DNA of 64,000 nt from NCBI GenBank assembly GCA_963920705.1, contig OY987239.1, positions 310,001 to 374,000 of the forward strand. The letters run 5' to 3'. This document shows positions 9,916 to 20,292 of the stretch, piece after piece. Below the pieces are notes generated by a model, which was given only the letters and a program-made list of their open reading frames with translations, did no database searches and was not told the origin of the DNA. Numbering within the stretch: the stretch's first letter is position 1; each line of letters begins with the position of its first letter. Position numbers and translations under genes: made by a program. The DNA is from Odiellus spinosus. Lineage: Eukaryota; Arthropoda; Arachnida; Opiliones; Phalangiidae.

Positions 9916-12900
9916 TTTCCCTATTTTCCCTTCCCCCCTCCCTCCCCCTCCCTCCCTCTTTTTTTCTCCTTCCCCCTTCTCCTTTATCCTTCCCCCAACC
10001 CCCCTTTTTTTTTTTTTTTAAAGCGAGAAGGTGTGGCTATTACTACGGGCTCGACGACCTTGTTTTTCTTTTTTTTTGGTTTTTTATTCGTTTTTCGGAG
10101 TCATTGGCACTCGGAATAGGCGTACGAACGCCCCGCCCTTCCCTCATATCGAGATTTATATAAAAAAAAAATTTTTAAATAAAATTCGACCGACGAAAAA
10201 AAAATCCGTTTCACTTTCCCTTTATTTCGAGTTAAAAACCCGTTATTATTACCCGTTTTATCGCGAGTAACGATAAAATGATTTTTACGTGGAAAAATAA
10301 CGACGTAACGGGCGTTAAAAGGCAATTTCGTTCTTGTCCCACTGGTGGGACAAGTTTTATTTTCGTTTTTTCCGATCGGAATTGAATTTTTCCGAAAAAG
10401 GATCCTCGCGAGACTACGTCACCGAAAATTCGGCTCTCCCGATAGAGTATTTAGTGAATAAATCGAGCGTAAACCCGCTAATTTAGTCGAGTTTGGAGTT
10501 AGTTTAAAAATTAAGTACGATCGTAATCGAAATTTTGATTGGGCCAAGTTCTGGCGAATTTGGTCTAGTTTCGTCGCGGAGTGACGTCGTATTTTTAATT
10601 TCGATATTTTTGGGAAATTAAACGAGTCTAAGCGAAGGGGCTCGGCGAAAGTTAAAAGTTCGTTAAAATAGCGAATATAAGCGCGAGAGAAAATTCGGCG
10701 TGGTGGCGTTATTCGAAAATGTCCCTAGTCCGGTAATCGACTAACTAACTCCCTCCGACGGGCGTTAAAATCGAGTAAACCGCGGTCAAAAAGGGGTCCG
10801 GAGAGGCGTCCGCGATTTAAACAGGGACGCGAAAAGTGGCAAAAAACGGCTCGTAGCGCGAAAACGATACCGTTTCCGGTAAAAGGAAGAAGGGTCGTTT
10901 ACTTTAAAAAAAAAAAATCGAATTTTTCCGCGTTTTTTTCGGCCTTTTGGGTAGCCTTATTTCGACGGAAATAGCGATTTAATCCGGAAATAAATCGATG
11001 GAATCGGTAGGCGAGAGGGAGATCTATCGATTAATCGTTTTATAAGGGGTCTACGACGCGTAGTTCCCGTTTTACTCGCTTCCGAAAGTTGTCCCACCAG
11101 TGGGACAACTTTCGAAAAACTGGCGTTAGAACGAAAAGGAAAGTAAAATCCGGTCAGCCCGACTACCGCGGTTCTAACCCCCCCTCCCCCCTTTTTCCAC
11201 CCCATTTTTCCCCCCTTTTCGCCGTTTTTCCCCCTTTTTCCATTTCCGGACTATTTTTCCCTATTTTCCCTTCCCCCCTCCCTCCCTCTTTTTTTCTCCT
11301 TCCCCCTTCTCCTTTATCCTTCCCCCTTTTTTTTTTTTTTTTAAAGCGAGACGGTGTGGCTATTACTACGGGCTCGACGACCTTGTTTTTCTTTTTTTTT
11401 TTTCGTTTTTTATTTGTTTTTCGGCGTCATTGGCACTCGGAATAGGCGTACGAACGCCCCGCCCTTCCCTCATATCGAGATTTATAAAAAAAAAAAAAAA
11501 TTGAAATAAAATTCGACCGACGAAAAAAAAAATCCGTTTCACTTTCCCTTTATTTCGAGTTAAAAACCCGTTATTATTACCCGTTTTATCGCGAGTAACG
11601 ATAAAATGATTTTTACGTGGAAAAATAACGACGTAACGGGCGTTAAAAGGCAATTTCGTTCTTGTCCCACTGGTGGGACAAGTTTTATTTTCGTTTTTTC
11701 CGATCGGAATTGAATTTTTCCGAAAAAGGATCCTCGCGAGACTACGTCACCGAAAATTCGGCTCTCCCGATAGAGTATTTAGTGAATAAATCGAGCGTAA
11801 ACCCGCTAATTTAGTCGAGTTTGGAGTTAGTTTAAAAATTAAGTACGATCGTAATCGAAATTTTGATTGGGCCAAGTTCTGGCGAATTTGGTCTAGTTTC
11901 GTCGCGGAGTGACGTCGTATTTTTAATTTCGATATTTTTGGGAAATTAAACGAGTCTAAGCGAAGGGGCTCGGCGAAAGTTCAAAGTTCGTTAAAATAGC
12001 GAATATAAGCGCGAGAGAAAATTCGGCGTGGTGGCGTTATTCGAAAATGTCCCTAGTCCGGTAATCGACTAACTAACTCCCTCCGACGGGCGTTAAAATC
12101 GAGTAAACCGCGGTCAAAAAGGGTCCGGAGAGGCGTCCGCGATTTAAACAGGGACGCGAAAAGTGGCAAAAAACGGCTCGTAGCGCGAAAACGATACCGT
12201 TTCCGGTAAAAGGAAGAAGGGTCGTTTACTTTAAAAAAAAAAAAATCTAATTTTTCCGCGTTTTTTTCGGCCTTTTGGGTAGCCTTATTTCGACGGAAAT
12301 AGCGATTTAATCCGGAAATAAATCGATGGAATCGGTAGGCGAGAGGGAGATCTATCGATTAATCGTTTTATAAGGGGTCTACGACGCGTAGTTCCCGTTT
12401 TACTCGCTTCCGAAAGTTGTCCCACCAGTGGGACAACTTTCGAAAAACTGGCGTTAGAACGAAAAGGAAAGTAAAATCCGGTCAGCCCGACTACCGCGGT
12501 TCTAACCCCCCCTCCCCCCTTTTTCCCCCCTTTTCGCCGTTTTTCCCCCTTTTTCCCCCCTTTTTCCTTTTCCGGACTATTTTTCCCTATTTTCCCTTCC
12601 CCCCTCCCTCCCCCTCCCTCCCTCTTTTTTTCTCCTTCCCCCTTCTCCTTTATCCTTCCCCCACCCCCCCTTTTTTTTTTTTTTAAAGCGAGACGGTGTG
12701 GCTATTACTACGGGCTCGACGACCTTGTTTTTCTTTTTTTTTTTCGTTTTTTATTCGTTTTTCGGCGTCATTGGCACTCGGAATAGGCGTACGAACGCCC
12801 CGCCCTTCCCTCATATCGAGATTTATAAAAAAAAAAATTTTGAAATAAAATTCGACCGACGAAAAAAAAAATCCGTTTCACTTTCCCTTTATTTCGAGTT

Positions 12901-13920
12901 AAAAACCCGTTATTATTACCCGTTTTATCGCGAGTAACGATAAAATGATTTTTACGTGGAAAAATAACGACGTAACGGGCGTTAAAAGGCAATTTCGTTC
13001 TTGTCCCACTGGTGGGACAAGTTTTATTTTCGTTTTTTCCGATCGGAATTGAATTTTTCCGAAAAAGGATCCTCGCGAGACTACGTCACCGAAAATTCGG
13101 CTCTCCCGATAGAGTATTTAGTGAATAAATCGAGCGTAAACCCGCTAATTTAGTCGAGTTTGGAGTTAGTTTAAAAATTAAGTACGATCGTAATCGAAAT
13201 TTTGATTGGGCCAAGTTCTGGCGAATTTGGTCTAGTTTCGTCGCGGAGTGACGTCGTATTTTTAATTTCGATATTTTTGGGAAATTAAACGAGTCTAAGC
13301 AAAGGGGCTCGGCGAAAGTTCAAAGTTCGTTAAAATAGCGAATATAAGCGCGAGAGAAAATTCGGCGTGGTGGCATTATTCGAAAATGTCCCTAGTCCGG
13401 TAATCGACTAACTCCCTCCGACGGGCGTTAAAATCGAGTAAACCGCGGTCAAAAAGGGGTCCGGAGAGGCGTCCGTGATTTAAACAGGGACGCGAAAAGT
13501 GGCAAAAAACGGCTCGTAGCGCGAAAACGATACCGTGTCCGGTAAAAGGAAGAAGGGTCGTTTACTTAAAAAAAAAAAAAAAATCGAATTTTTCCGCGTT
13601 TTTTTCGGCCTTTTGGGTAGCCTTATTTCGACAGAAATAGCGATTTAATCCGGAAATAAATCGATGGAATCGGTAGGCGAGAGGGAGATCTATCGATTAA
13701 TCGTTTTATAAGGGGTCTACGACGCGTAGTTCCCGTTTTACTCGCTTCCGAAAGTTGTCCCACCAGTGGGACAACTTTCGAAAAACTGGCGTTAGAACGA
13801 AAAGGAAAGTAAAATCCGGTCAGCCCGACTACCGCGGTTCTAACCCCCCCTCCCCCCTTTTTCCACCTCCTTTTTCCCCCTTTTCGCCGTTTTTCCCCCT
13901 TTTCCCCCCTTTTTCCTTTT
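9916..13920 (+). repeat. Higher-order repeat of three monomers, copy 2 (block A)
   Basis: Second copy of the ~4.02 kb trimer. The left halves of monomers 8 and 11 share gtccgtgattt (9455 and 13472) and accgtgtcc (9515 and 13530); these lie at the 3' ends of copies 1 and 2. The right half of monomer 11 returns to the ordinary type, so the exchange point is again in the homopyrimidine tract. Confidence 0.8.
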
Positions 13921-14766
13921 CCGGACTATTTTTCCCTATTTTCCCTTCCCCCCTCTCTCCCCCTCCCTCCCTTTTTTTTCTCCTTCCCCCTTCTCCTTTA
14001 TCCTTCCCCCACCCCCCTTTTTTTTTTTTTTTAAAGCGAGACGGTGTGGCTATTACTACGGGCTCGACGACCTTGTTTTTCTTTTTTTTTTTTCGTTTTT
14101 TATTCGTTTTTCGGCGTCATTGGCACTCGGAATAGGCGTACGAACGCCCCGCCCTTCCCTCATATCGAGATTTATAAAAAAAAAAAAATTTGAAATAAAA
14201 TTCGACCGACGAAAAAAAAAATCAGTTTCACTTTCCCTTTATTTCGAGTTAAAAACCCGTTATTATTACCCGTTTTATCGCGAGTAACGATAAAATGATT
14301 TTTACGTGGAAAAATAACGACGTAACGGGCGTTAAAAGGCAATTTCGTTCTTGTCCCACTGGTGGGACAAGTTTTATTTTCGTTTTTTCCGATCGGAATT
14401 GAATTTTTCCGAAAAAGGATCCTCGCGAGACTACGTCACCGAAAATTCGGCTCTCCCGATAGAGTATTTAGTGAATAAATCGAGCGTAAACCCGCTAATT
14501 TAGTCGAGTTTGGAGTTAGTTTAAAAATTAAGTACGATCGTAATCGAAATTTTGATTGGGCCAAGTTCTGGCGAATTTGGTCTAGTTTCGTCGCGGAGTG
14601 ACGTCGTATTTTTAATTTCGATATTTTTGGGAAATTAAACGAGTCTAAGCGAAGGGGCTCGGCGAAAGTTCAAAGTTCGTTAAAATAGCGAATATAAGCG
14701 CGAGAGAAAATTCGGCGTGGTGGCGTTATTCGAAAATGTCCCTAGTCCGGTAATCGACTAACTAAC

Positions 14767-15103
14767 TCCCTCCGACGGGCGTTAAAATCGAGTAAACCGC
14801 GGTCAAAAAGGGGTCCGGAGAGGCGTCCGCGATTTAAACAGGGACGCGAAAAGTGGCAAAAAACGGCTCGTAGCGCGAAAACGATACCGTTTCCGGTAAA
14901 AGGAAGAAGGGTCGTTTACTTTAAAAAAAAAAAAAATCGAATTTTTCCGCGTTTTTTTCGGCCTTTTGGGTAGCCTTATTTCGACGGAAATAGCGATTTA
15001 ATCCGGAAATAAATCGATGGAATCGGTAGGCGAGAGGGAGATCTATCGATTAATCGTTTTATAAGGGGTCTACGACGCGTAGTTCCCGTTTTACTCGCTT
15101 CCG
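14767..15103 (+). repeat. Truncated monomer at the right edge of block A
   Basis: It follows the consensus up to cgcttccg, then leaves the satellite where the left palindrome would begin. The next three bases (gtt) together with cg form the copia target duplication and match the non-satellite sequence after 25071. The break therefore predates the copia insertion. Confidence 0.9.
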
Positions 15104-15106
15104 GTT
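15102..15106. repeat. Target-site duplication, outer element (left)
   Basis: cggtt, repeated exactly at 25072-25076 on the other side of the element. Confidence 0.93.
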
Positions 15107-15331
15107 TGTTGTTGTTTAAGAAACGACTACAGTGTTAACTCTAACTTTGTTTATTCAGAAGTGAGTGTCTATGTTTTAAAACACTAGCTTTTATGTACAT
15201 GTTAAAAAACAAATGTCCGAGGAATATGAATTCCATGTTATCAGAAAAAATATATATTATCAAGCAGGATAATTATACAGATAAAAAATAACTTGTAAAA
15301 AACATACAGGCTTTACAATAGAATCACAATA
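15107..15331 (-). repeat. Copia 3' LTR (left on plus strand)
   Basis: 225 bp, ends TGTTG and CAATA on the plus strand. It differs from the other LTR at two sites by eye (ttcag versus tttag near 15158, and atatat versus ataca near 15251). In element orientation it carries an AATAAA polyadenylation signal near the LTR end and an AT-rich TATA-like stretch (gataatatatatt). Confidence 0.95.
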
Positions 15332-15344
15332 GTCCCGCTTAAAG
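15332..15344 (-). other. Copia polypurine tract
   Basis: Reads ctttaagcgggac on the minus strand, directly adjoining the 3' LTR, the expected place for plus-strand DNA priming. Confidence 0.75.
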
Positions 15345-15360
15345 TCTATAGTTCTAATTT

Positions 15361-16111
15361 TTATTTCGTAATGATGGAACGGACACCCAAAGATTCAATA
15401 CACGATAAGTGTTTAGGGCCGAATAATCCTTTCGTTAGGACGTCCGCTGGCATCATGTCTGTAGGCATATATTCGATGGCAATGGATCCTTTCTCATGGG
15501 CCTCACGTATGAAATGATGGCGCATGTCAATGTGCTTTGTTCTGGAATGAAAGATGGGGTTTCTCACCAATTTTTGAGCACCTTGATTGTCGTTGTAGAT
15601 TTTTATCTTTTCGAGGCAGATTCCAATTTCAACCAAAAAATCCAATAGATATATGGCTTCCTTCGTCGCTTCCGATAAAGCCATATACTCCGCCTCTGTG
15701 CTTGAAAGGGCAACTGTCCTTTGCTTTCTTGCTTCCCATGATTCGGCGGCGTTAGCAAGAATAAAAGTGTACCCAGTATACGATCTTCGGTCATTTACGC
15801 AACCTCCCCAGTCTGCGTCCGCAAACCCTTTTATTTCTTTTCCAGTTTTCTGGAAAACAAGTCCATGGTTAATTGTTCCTTTCAGATATCGTAATACTCT
15901 CTTCCCAGCGTTCCAGTGTTCCTCATTGTAGGCCGAGTTAAATTGGCTTAATGAACTCACAGCGTATGCTATGTCTGGTCGAGTTGAGGTGGCTAAATAC
16001 ATTAAGGATCCGACGAGACTTTGGTATGGGAAGTTTTCCATTTCTGCTTCATTCAGGATCTCTGGTCTTTTTAATTTAGTATTGGCGTCTAAAGGTGTTG
16101 TAATTGGCTTG
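15361..16111 (-). pseudogene. Copia gag-pol, C-terminal part: end of RT and RNase H
   Basis: This is the 3' part of the polyprotein frame that is cut at 16111 by the nested element. The frame continues exactly from the segment ending at 21345 once the insertion and one copy of its 4-bp duplication are discounted; the whole frame is then 1370 codons including the stop, close to the ~1400 residues of Drosophila copia. Visible motifs are PITTPLD and the YLATSTRPDIAYAV helix of the RT connection, then the copia-type RNase H: ADADWGG (first Asp about residue 1218), SSTEAEYMAL (Glu about 1259), YNDNQGA (Asp about 1294), and the conserved tail HIDMRHHFIRE and DVLTKGL. The TAA stop is at 15361-15363. 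No internal stop is present in this part. It would encode the enzyme that removes the RNA strand after reverse transcription. Confidence 0.95.
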
Positions 16112-16115
16112 CAAT
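16112..16115. repeat. Target-site duplication, nested element (left)
   Basis: caat here against cagt at 21345-21348, a 4-bp duplication with one transition. Removing one copy restores the reading frame of the host element, which supports the boundary. Confidence 0.75.
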
Positions 16116-17168
16116 TGTAACAGTTTTTCTTGCACATGGGGCTTCGATTTTAAAATGGGTCCCATGTGTATTTAATTTTAAGAAAACTGTAATTCTTTTT
16201 AGTTGCCATGGCCCGCGCATACAGCGGCATGGTAGCAATTATATTTTTATTTCTTATCTGGTACCCGAAGGTTGGAATCCCCTGATCCTTTGTGTGTAGC
16301 TCTCGTTCGCGAAGCCCATTGTGCCACGCGCGCGGGGCTCACATCTTTAACTATTTTTCACCGGGTTCGCTATCTTTGAAATTCTTCAAGGGATAGCGCC
16401 CGCGTCCTTTTTCTTAATGGGTCGCTTCCCAGAACTCAAGCTTTTAACTAGCTTTATTCGGGGGGAAGCGAATACCCAAAAACTATATTCTATTTTTAAC
16501 TTCGCCTTGAAAAACTATTTCTAAGGAGGAGAACTTTAGGACCCAAGGTTCGGACAAGTCGAAGAAAATAACTTGGTCGTGAAATGGTGCCTCCGTGACG
16601 TATCACGGAGGTACCGAAACTTATATTTAATTTACTTTTAAACTTATTTAAATTATATATTTTAACCCGCGATATCGCGAGTTTTTATGATGGACGCGAG
16701 GGGCGCGACATCATTTTGGACGCCTGTGCGCGATTTGTGCGCGAAATATAATTTCGCGCGTGTTTACAACTCTCCGGTTAAATTCGTGAGTTTTCTAACA
16801 TTTTATACTATCAGGGGTACCAGCCTTCAAATCTTCTTTATTTAATTTATACATGAGTGCACCATGGTTTTATTGTCTTTATATTATTTTATTATTTGTT
16901 TAGATTATTGTTTAATATATATATATTTGGCCCATAGTGGTACTAGGGGTTTAATCCCCAGTATATTTTATTAAACAGTATTATATAATCTATTTACCCG
17001 AGTCATACCTTTATTTCTTATACTAATTATTATTTTTATCTATTTAACCAATGACAACCGCTTGCTCCTGCGAAACCCTTTTTATTTAATAACTTTTAAT
17101 CTTTTAATTTTTACCCCATTTCCCCTAGACTTGGCATTGTATATCTTTAGTGGGAGCAAAACGTATCA
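16116..17168 (+). repeat. Nested element 5' LTR
   Basis: 1053 bp. Contains three strong inverted repeats: CCTCCGTGA...TCACGGAGG (16590-16611, 4-nt loop), the palindrome CGCGATATCGCG (about 16668-16679), and GCGCGAAAT...ATTTCGCGC (16739-16759, 3-nt loop). These are CpG-rich islands inside otherwise AT-rich sequence. Confidence 0.95.
16590..16611. other. LTR hairpin, 9-bp arms
   Basis: CCTCCGTGA, loop cgta, TCACGGAGG. The same hairpin is intact in the other LTR (about 20767-20788). Its place in the LTR could make it part of the transcript leader or tail; the function is unknown. Confidence 0.8.
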
Positions 17169-17171
17169 TTT

Positions 17172-17191
17172 TGGGGGCCCTATTCCGGGAT
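17172..17191 (+). other. Probable primer-binding site, tRNA-Pro-like
   Basis: Three bases after the LTR the sequence starts TGGGGGC and ends CCGGGAT, the same first and last seven bases as the tRNA-Pro primer site of murine leukaemia virus-type retroelements, with six bases instead of four between them. It could equally match a host tRNA I do not recall. Confidence 0.5.
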
Positions 17192-17367
17192 ATGTTATAC
17201 CACCTTTTGACCTCTCGTATTTAATTTGATTTTATTTAATTATCCCTTCCGGGATCTGGTTACACCAATTTTTGACCTCTCGTATTTAATTTGATTTTAT
17301 TGAATTATCCCTATTTCGGGATTTGATACACCAATTTTTTTAACCTCGTATTTTATTTGATAATTTG
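17181..17367 (+). repeat. Three tandem ~65-bp repeats in the nested element leader
   Basis: Units begin near 17181, 17247 and 17312, each with a cgggat core followed by tacacca, tttgacctctcgtatttaat and attatccc. The repeat core overlaps the 3' half of the primer site, so the primer-site sequence is itself partly repeated. Confidence 0.85.
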
Positions 17368-17964
17368 TCTCGCTCTTCTGATTAAGGTTAAACTTTGACT
17401 AATATACAGTACGTAAACTTAGGGAAGATTACGGAAGTTTAACTTGTATAATCGTTGAGTTTGAGGTATCTAACAATATCAATAGTGATAGTTGTTTTGT
17501 TTTGAAGGGTCGAAACTTATATTTATATATATAATTTTTTTTGTGCGAGTTATTTAATTTTTTTTTTAAACTTTCGTATATCATTTGATTTTATTTAATT
17601 AACTCTATTTATGCCCGTGATTTGCTTTCCTGAACTTTTAAACCAATGGAAACGCAGTCACAACGAACATTGAACATTATTTCCCATTTTAATTAATTGC
17701 TATTAGATTCGTTTTTTTTTTTTTAGTGTTTTATGATTAATATTTTCTTTAAAGGTATGACTCAATTATCATTATTATTATTATTATTATATTGACGTTC
17801 AATTATCGTTAATTTGTACTTTGTTTTAAACGTTCGTGATATTTTTATTTTTTTTTGTCTCAGTTATCCTTAGTGATATTTGAGTTCTTATATATTATTT
17901 TTTTTATGTGCTTATTATCTCGAACATTTTAATTTAATTATTAATAGTTTTTTTTCCCAATATT

Positions 17965-18288
17965 TTTATGAACATTGTCTTTATGGACATTTAATTTGCC
18001 TGATCCTATATACTTTGGTGCCATCGGTATTTTCGTCCGGTTAGTCGATATTCGTGGCACTAAATGTTTTATTGATGATGGTTATAAGGGATAATGTTCA
18101 TTATTTTTTTGTGTATTATAATTTTCAAGAGTTTTTTTTCTATATATTTATGGACATTATGGACAATTAATTTTTAACTTTTGCCTGATACTATATACTA
18201 TTTTGTCATCGGTATTTTCGTCCGGTTAGTCGATATTCGTGGCACTAAATATTTTATTGGTGATGGCTATAAGTGATAATGTTCATTT
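17965..18288 (+). repeat. Direct repeat pair (~140 bp, period ~180)
   Basis: About 17965-18101 and 18145-18288 share tatggacatt, gcctgat, catcggtattttcgtccgg, ttagtcgatattcgtggcac and ataatgttcatt with scattered differences. Non-coding. Confidence 0.85.
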
Positions 18289-18496
18289 GTTTTTGTTTTG
18301 TGTTTTGTAATTTTCAAGTGTATTTTGCCACGTTAGTTTTTTTTATATTTAAATTGTGGTTGCAGGTTGATTGATGCATTGATTAAGTGTGGGATTCCGT
18401 ATTTGGAATTCTGACGAGAGTTTCTCTTATGGAGTCCTTCTTGATTTGTGTATTTTAATCGATTTTGTAACTTTAATTGCTTTCTGGTTAATGTAT

Positions 18497-18730
18497 GGTA
18501 ATGGTGTTCAAATTTTAGTTTCAACGAATTTGCACCAAACCTAATTATCTTCTCCAGTTAGTGTAATTAATTTGTATTATTAGCTTTCCCCGTGAATTTA
18601 TTAAGGGTGTTCGGTTTTTAGTTTCAACGAAACTGACGCCAACTTAGTAAATTTCATTGTATATTTTATTGCCTTTTTTATTTGTTATTTAAATTTGATG
18701 GTATTACCCAATTTTCGTATCAACCAAAGT
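18497..18730 (+). repeat. Degenerate ~100-bp repeats
   Basis: A motif of the form ggtgtt...tttagtttcaacgaa...caccaaa recurs near 18499, 18606 and, much degraded, 18700. Confidence 0.5.
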
Positions 18731-18904
18731 GGGAACAATAATGCCCGATGTTTTAAGACAGACTCCCTATATAGGTTGAGCGTCAGGAGTTTTATTTCGA
18801 TCTTGCCAGATCCGAATGGCCCGATTTTATCATCTGTTAATTTCGTGGCAAAGGTAATCTTGGCTAATACAGTTTCACGTGGTTCACTATTAACTTCAGT
18901 GTAG
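18700..18904. other. GC-richer, non-repetitive island in the nested element
   Basis: About 200 bp of less AT-rich sequence with open frames on both strands (a 69-codon plus-strand frame from ATG at 18695 and a ~65-codon minus-strand frame without ATG). No family is recognised. It may be a captured sequence fragment or chance; I do not call a gene. Confidence 0.3.
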
Positions 18905-19074
18905 TTGAAACCGTGGCTGTTGTTTTTTTTAATTTATATATTTGACAGGTCCCAGCTAGTATAGTTCGGTTGACTAGTTTTTCTTTACAAGTGCGTGAGG
19001 CCTTGTTTAGATGGTTAGGAATTAGCTACTCCTAATTTTTTTTTTAAATCTTTGAGAAGGGTCTCTTAGATGTA

Positions 19075-19182
19075 ATATCTCCTCGGAGTGGTGGGTTAAC
19101 TCTAGGTATTCAAGTCCTTCAAGTGGTTGGTTAACTTTTGCTTGATACCTCCTTGGAGTGGTGGGTTAACTCTAGATATTAA
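19075..19182 (+). repeat. Direct repeat pair preceding the hairpin run
   Basis: Two copies of ggagtggtgggttaactcta followed by gatatt or ggtatt, about 67 bp apart. Confidence 0.75.
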
Positions 19183-19221
19183 TTTTTTTTTCCCCTCTGA
19201 GTGGTAATGGTCGACTCTGAT

Positions 19222-20093
19222 TTGTTGCAAGCGTGTTACAACCTTGTTTTTCTTTTTACCTTAGAGTATTAGGTTAACTCTCCTGCACTTAAATGCTTAA
19301 TCGTGTTTAGTGTTTTTCTTAACGTTGGCAGCAGCGTTAACACTTTGTAAATTATTTTGTAAATTAGTAATTTTTTTTGTGACCTTAGTGTCACCCCATC
19401 TTATAACCTTCCGCGTTATAATTTTTATATGTTTAATTAACCAATTAGGATTAATGTTTTTGGTAGCCTTAGTGTTACTCGAGTCCCTATTTATAGCCTG
19501 GGAGTTATAAATTTTGCATTTTTCATTAACCTTAGTGTTAATGTTTTTTTTATGTATTGTTTGTGACCTTAGTGTTACCCCATTTTATAACCATAGCGTT
19601 ATAATTTTAATATTTTTCATTAACCAATTAGTGTTAATGTTTTTTTTTGGTAGCCTTAGTGTTACTCGATTTTATAACCGTTGCGTTATATTTATTTTAT
19701 ATTTTTCATTAGCCAATTAGGGTTAATGTTTTTTTGTAACCTTACGTTTTACCCCTATTTATAACCTAGGAGTTATAGCTTTTATATTTTTCATTATCCG
19801 CAGTGTTAATGTTTTTTTTTTTATTTTCTTTGTGACCTTCGTGTCATCCTTTTTTTAATTTTTGAGTTAATATTTATATATATATAACTTTTTCATTGAC
19901 CTTCGTGTTAATGTTTTTTTTTTTTTTTATTAACTTTCGGGTTAATGCTTTTATAAACTTTCGTGTTAATGTTTTTATATTTTTTCATTGACCTTCGTGT
20001 TAATGTTTTTTTTTTATTAACTTTCGTGTTAATGTTTTTATAAACTTTCGTGTAAATGTTTTTATATTTTTTCATTGACCTTCGTGTTAAAGT
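19222..20093 (+). other. Serial array of short covarying hairpins
   Basis: About twenty modules, each arm + loop (usually 6 nt, 8 nt in a few) + complementary arm. Three stem families recur in order: GTRAC/GTYAC (19379-19394, 19463-19478, 19563-19578, 19650-19665, 19832-19847), TATARC/GTTATA (19402-19420, 19492-19509, 19586-19603, 19673-19690, 19760-19777) and CATTRAC/GTTAATG (19524-19543, 19618-19639, 19707-19728, 19894-19913, 19986-20005). Additional modules are 19222-19241, 19929-19946 and 20016-20033. Loops are often CTTAGT or CTTCGT. A spacing of about 85-100 bp between GTRAC modules gives a higher-order period. Arms differ between modules yet keep pairing, and wobble pairs are G:U in plus-strand RNA. 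The two small open frames here (19310-19720) are by-products of the repeats. Confidence 0.85.
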
Positions 20094-20279
20094 GTTCTAA
20101 TTATATGTGAGATTTCGTTAAATTTGACTATTTCGCGATACTGAGTTAACATGTTTTGAGTTAACTATATTTTTTCTCTATAATATTTTATGGAGTTTTT
20201 ATTTGTCGTTTTCTTTTAAAGGTTTTTCTTTTTTTGGTCGTATTTCCCCAAAGTTATTTCGCGGGGACGCTCAAATTTA

Positions 20280-20290
20280 AGTAGGGGGGA
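20280..20290 (+). other. Nested element polypurine tract
   Basis: Purine-rich agtagggggga lies two bases before TGTAACAG of the right LTR; this fixes the element orientation as plus. Confidence 0.8.
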
Positions 20291-20292
20291 AT

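Larger units (their letters stand above)
1..15103 (+). repeat. Satellite array, block A (~1.34 kb monomer, 11 full copies)
   Basis: Head-to-tail copies of one monomer. Taking the motif tccctccgacggg as the start, monomers begin at 1, 1344, 2699, 4051, 5390, 6729, 8055, 9395, 10750, 12078, 13413 and 14767 (the last is truncated at the retroelement junction). Lengths run from 1326 to 1355 bp. Most differences are in homopolymer and homopyrimidine run lengths; point changes are few, so copies look nearly identical by eye. The array is open at the left end of the window. It is CpG-rich without depletion, unlike the AT-rich flank after 60410. No coding, rRNA or tRNA gene is recognised in the monomer. 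Function is unknown; a centromeric, subtelomeric or B-chromosome satellite are possibilities that the sequence does not separate. Confidence 0.97.

Noticed and set aside
1-15103. Ribosomal DNA intergenic spacer
   Set aside because: Tandem and CpG-rich as a spacer could be, but no rRNA segment or recognisable polymerase I promoter is present in ~50 kb of repeats.
19310-19720. Two small hydrophobic open frames
   Set aside because: They lie entirely in the hairpin run and follow from its T-rich repeat words.
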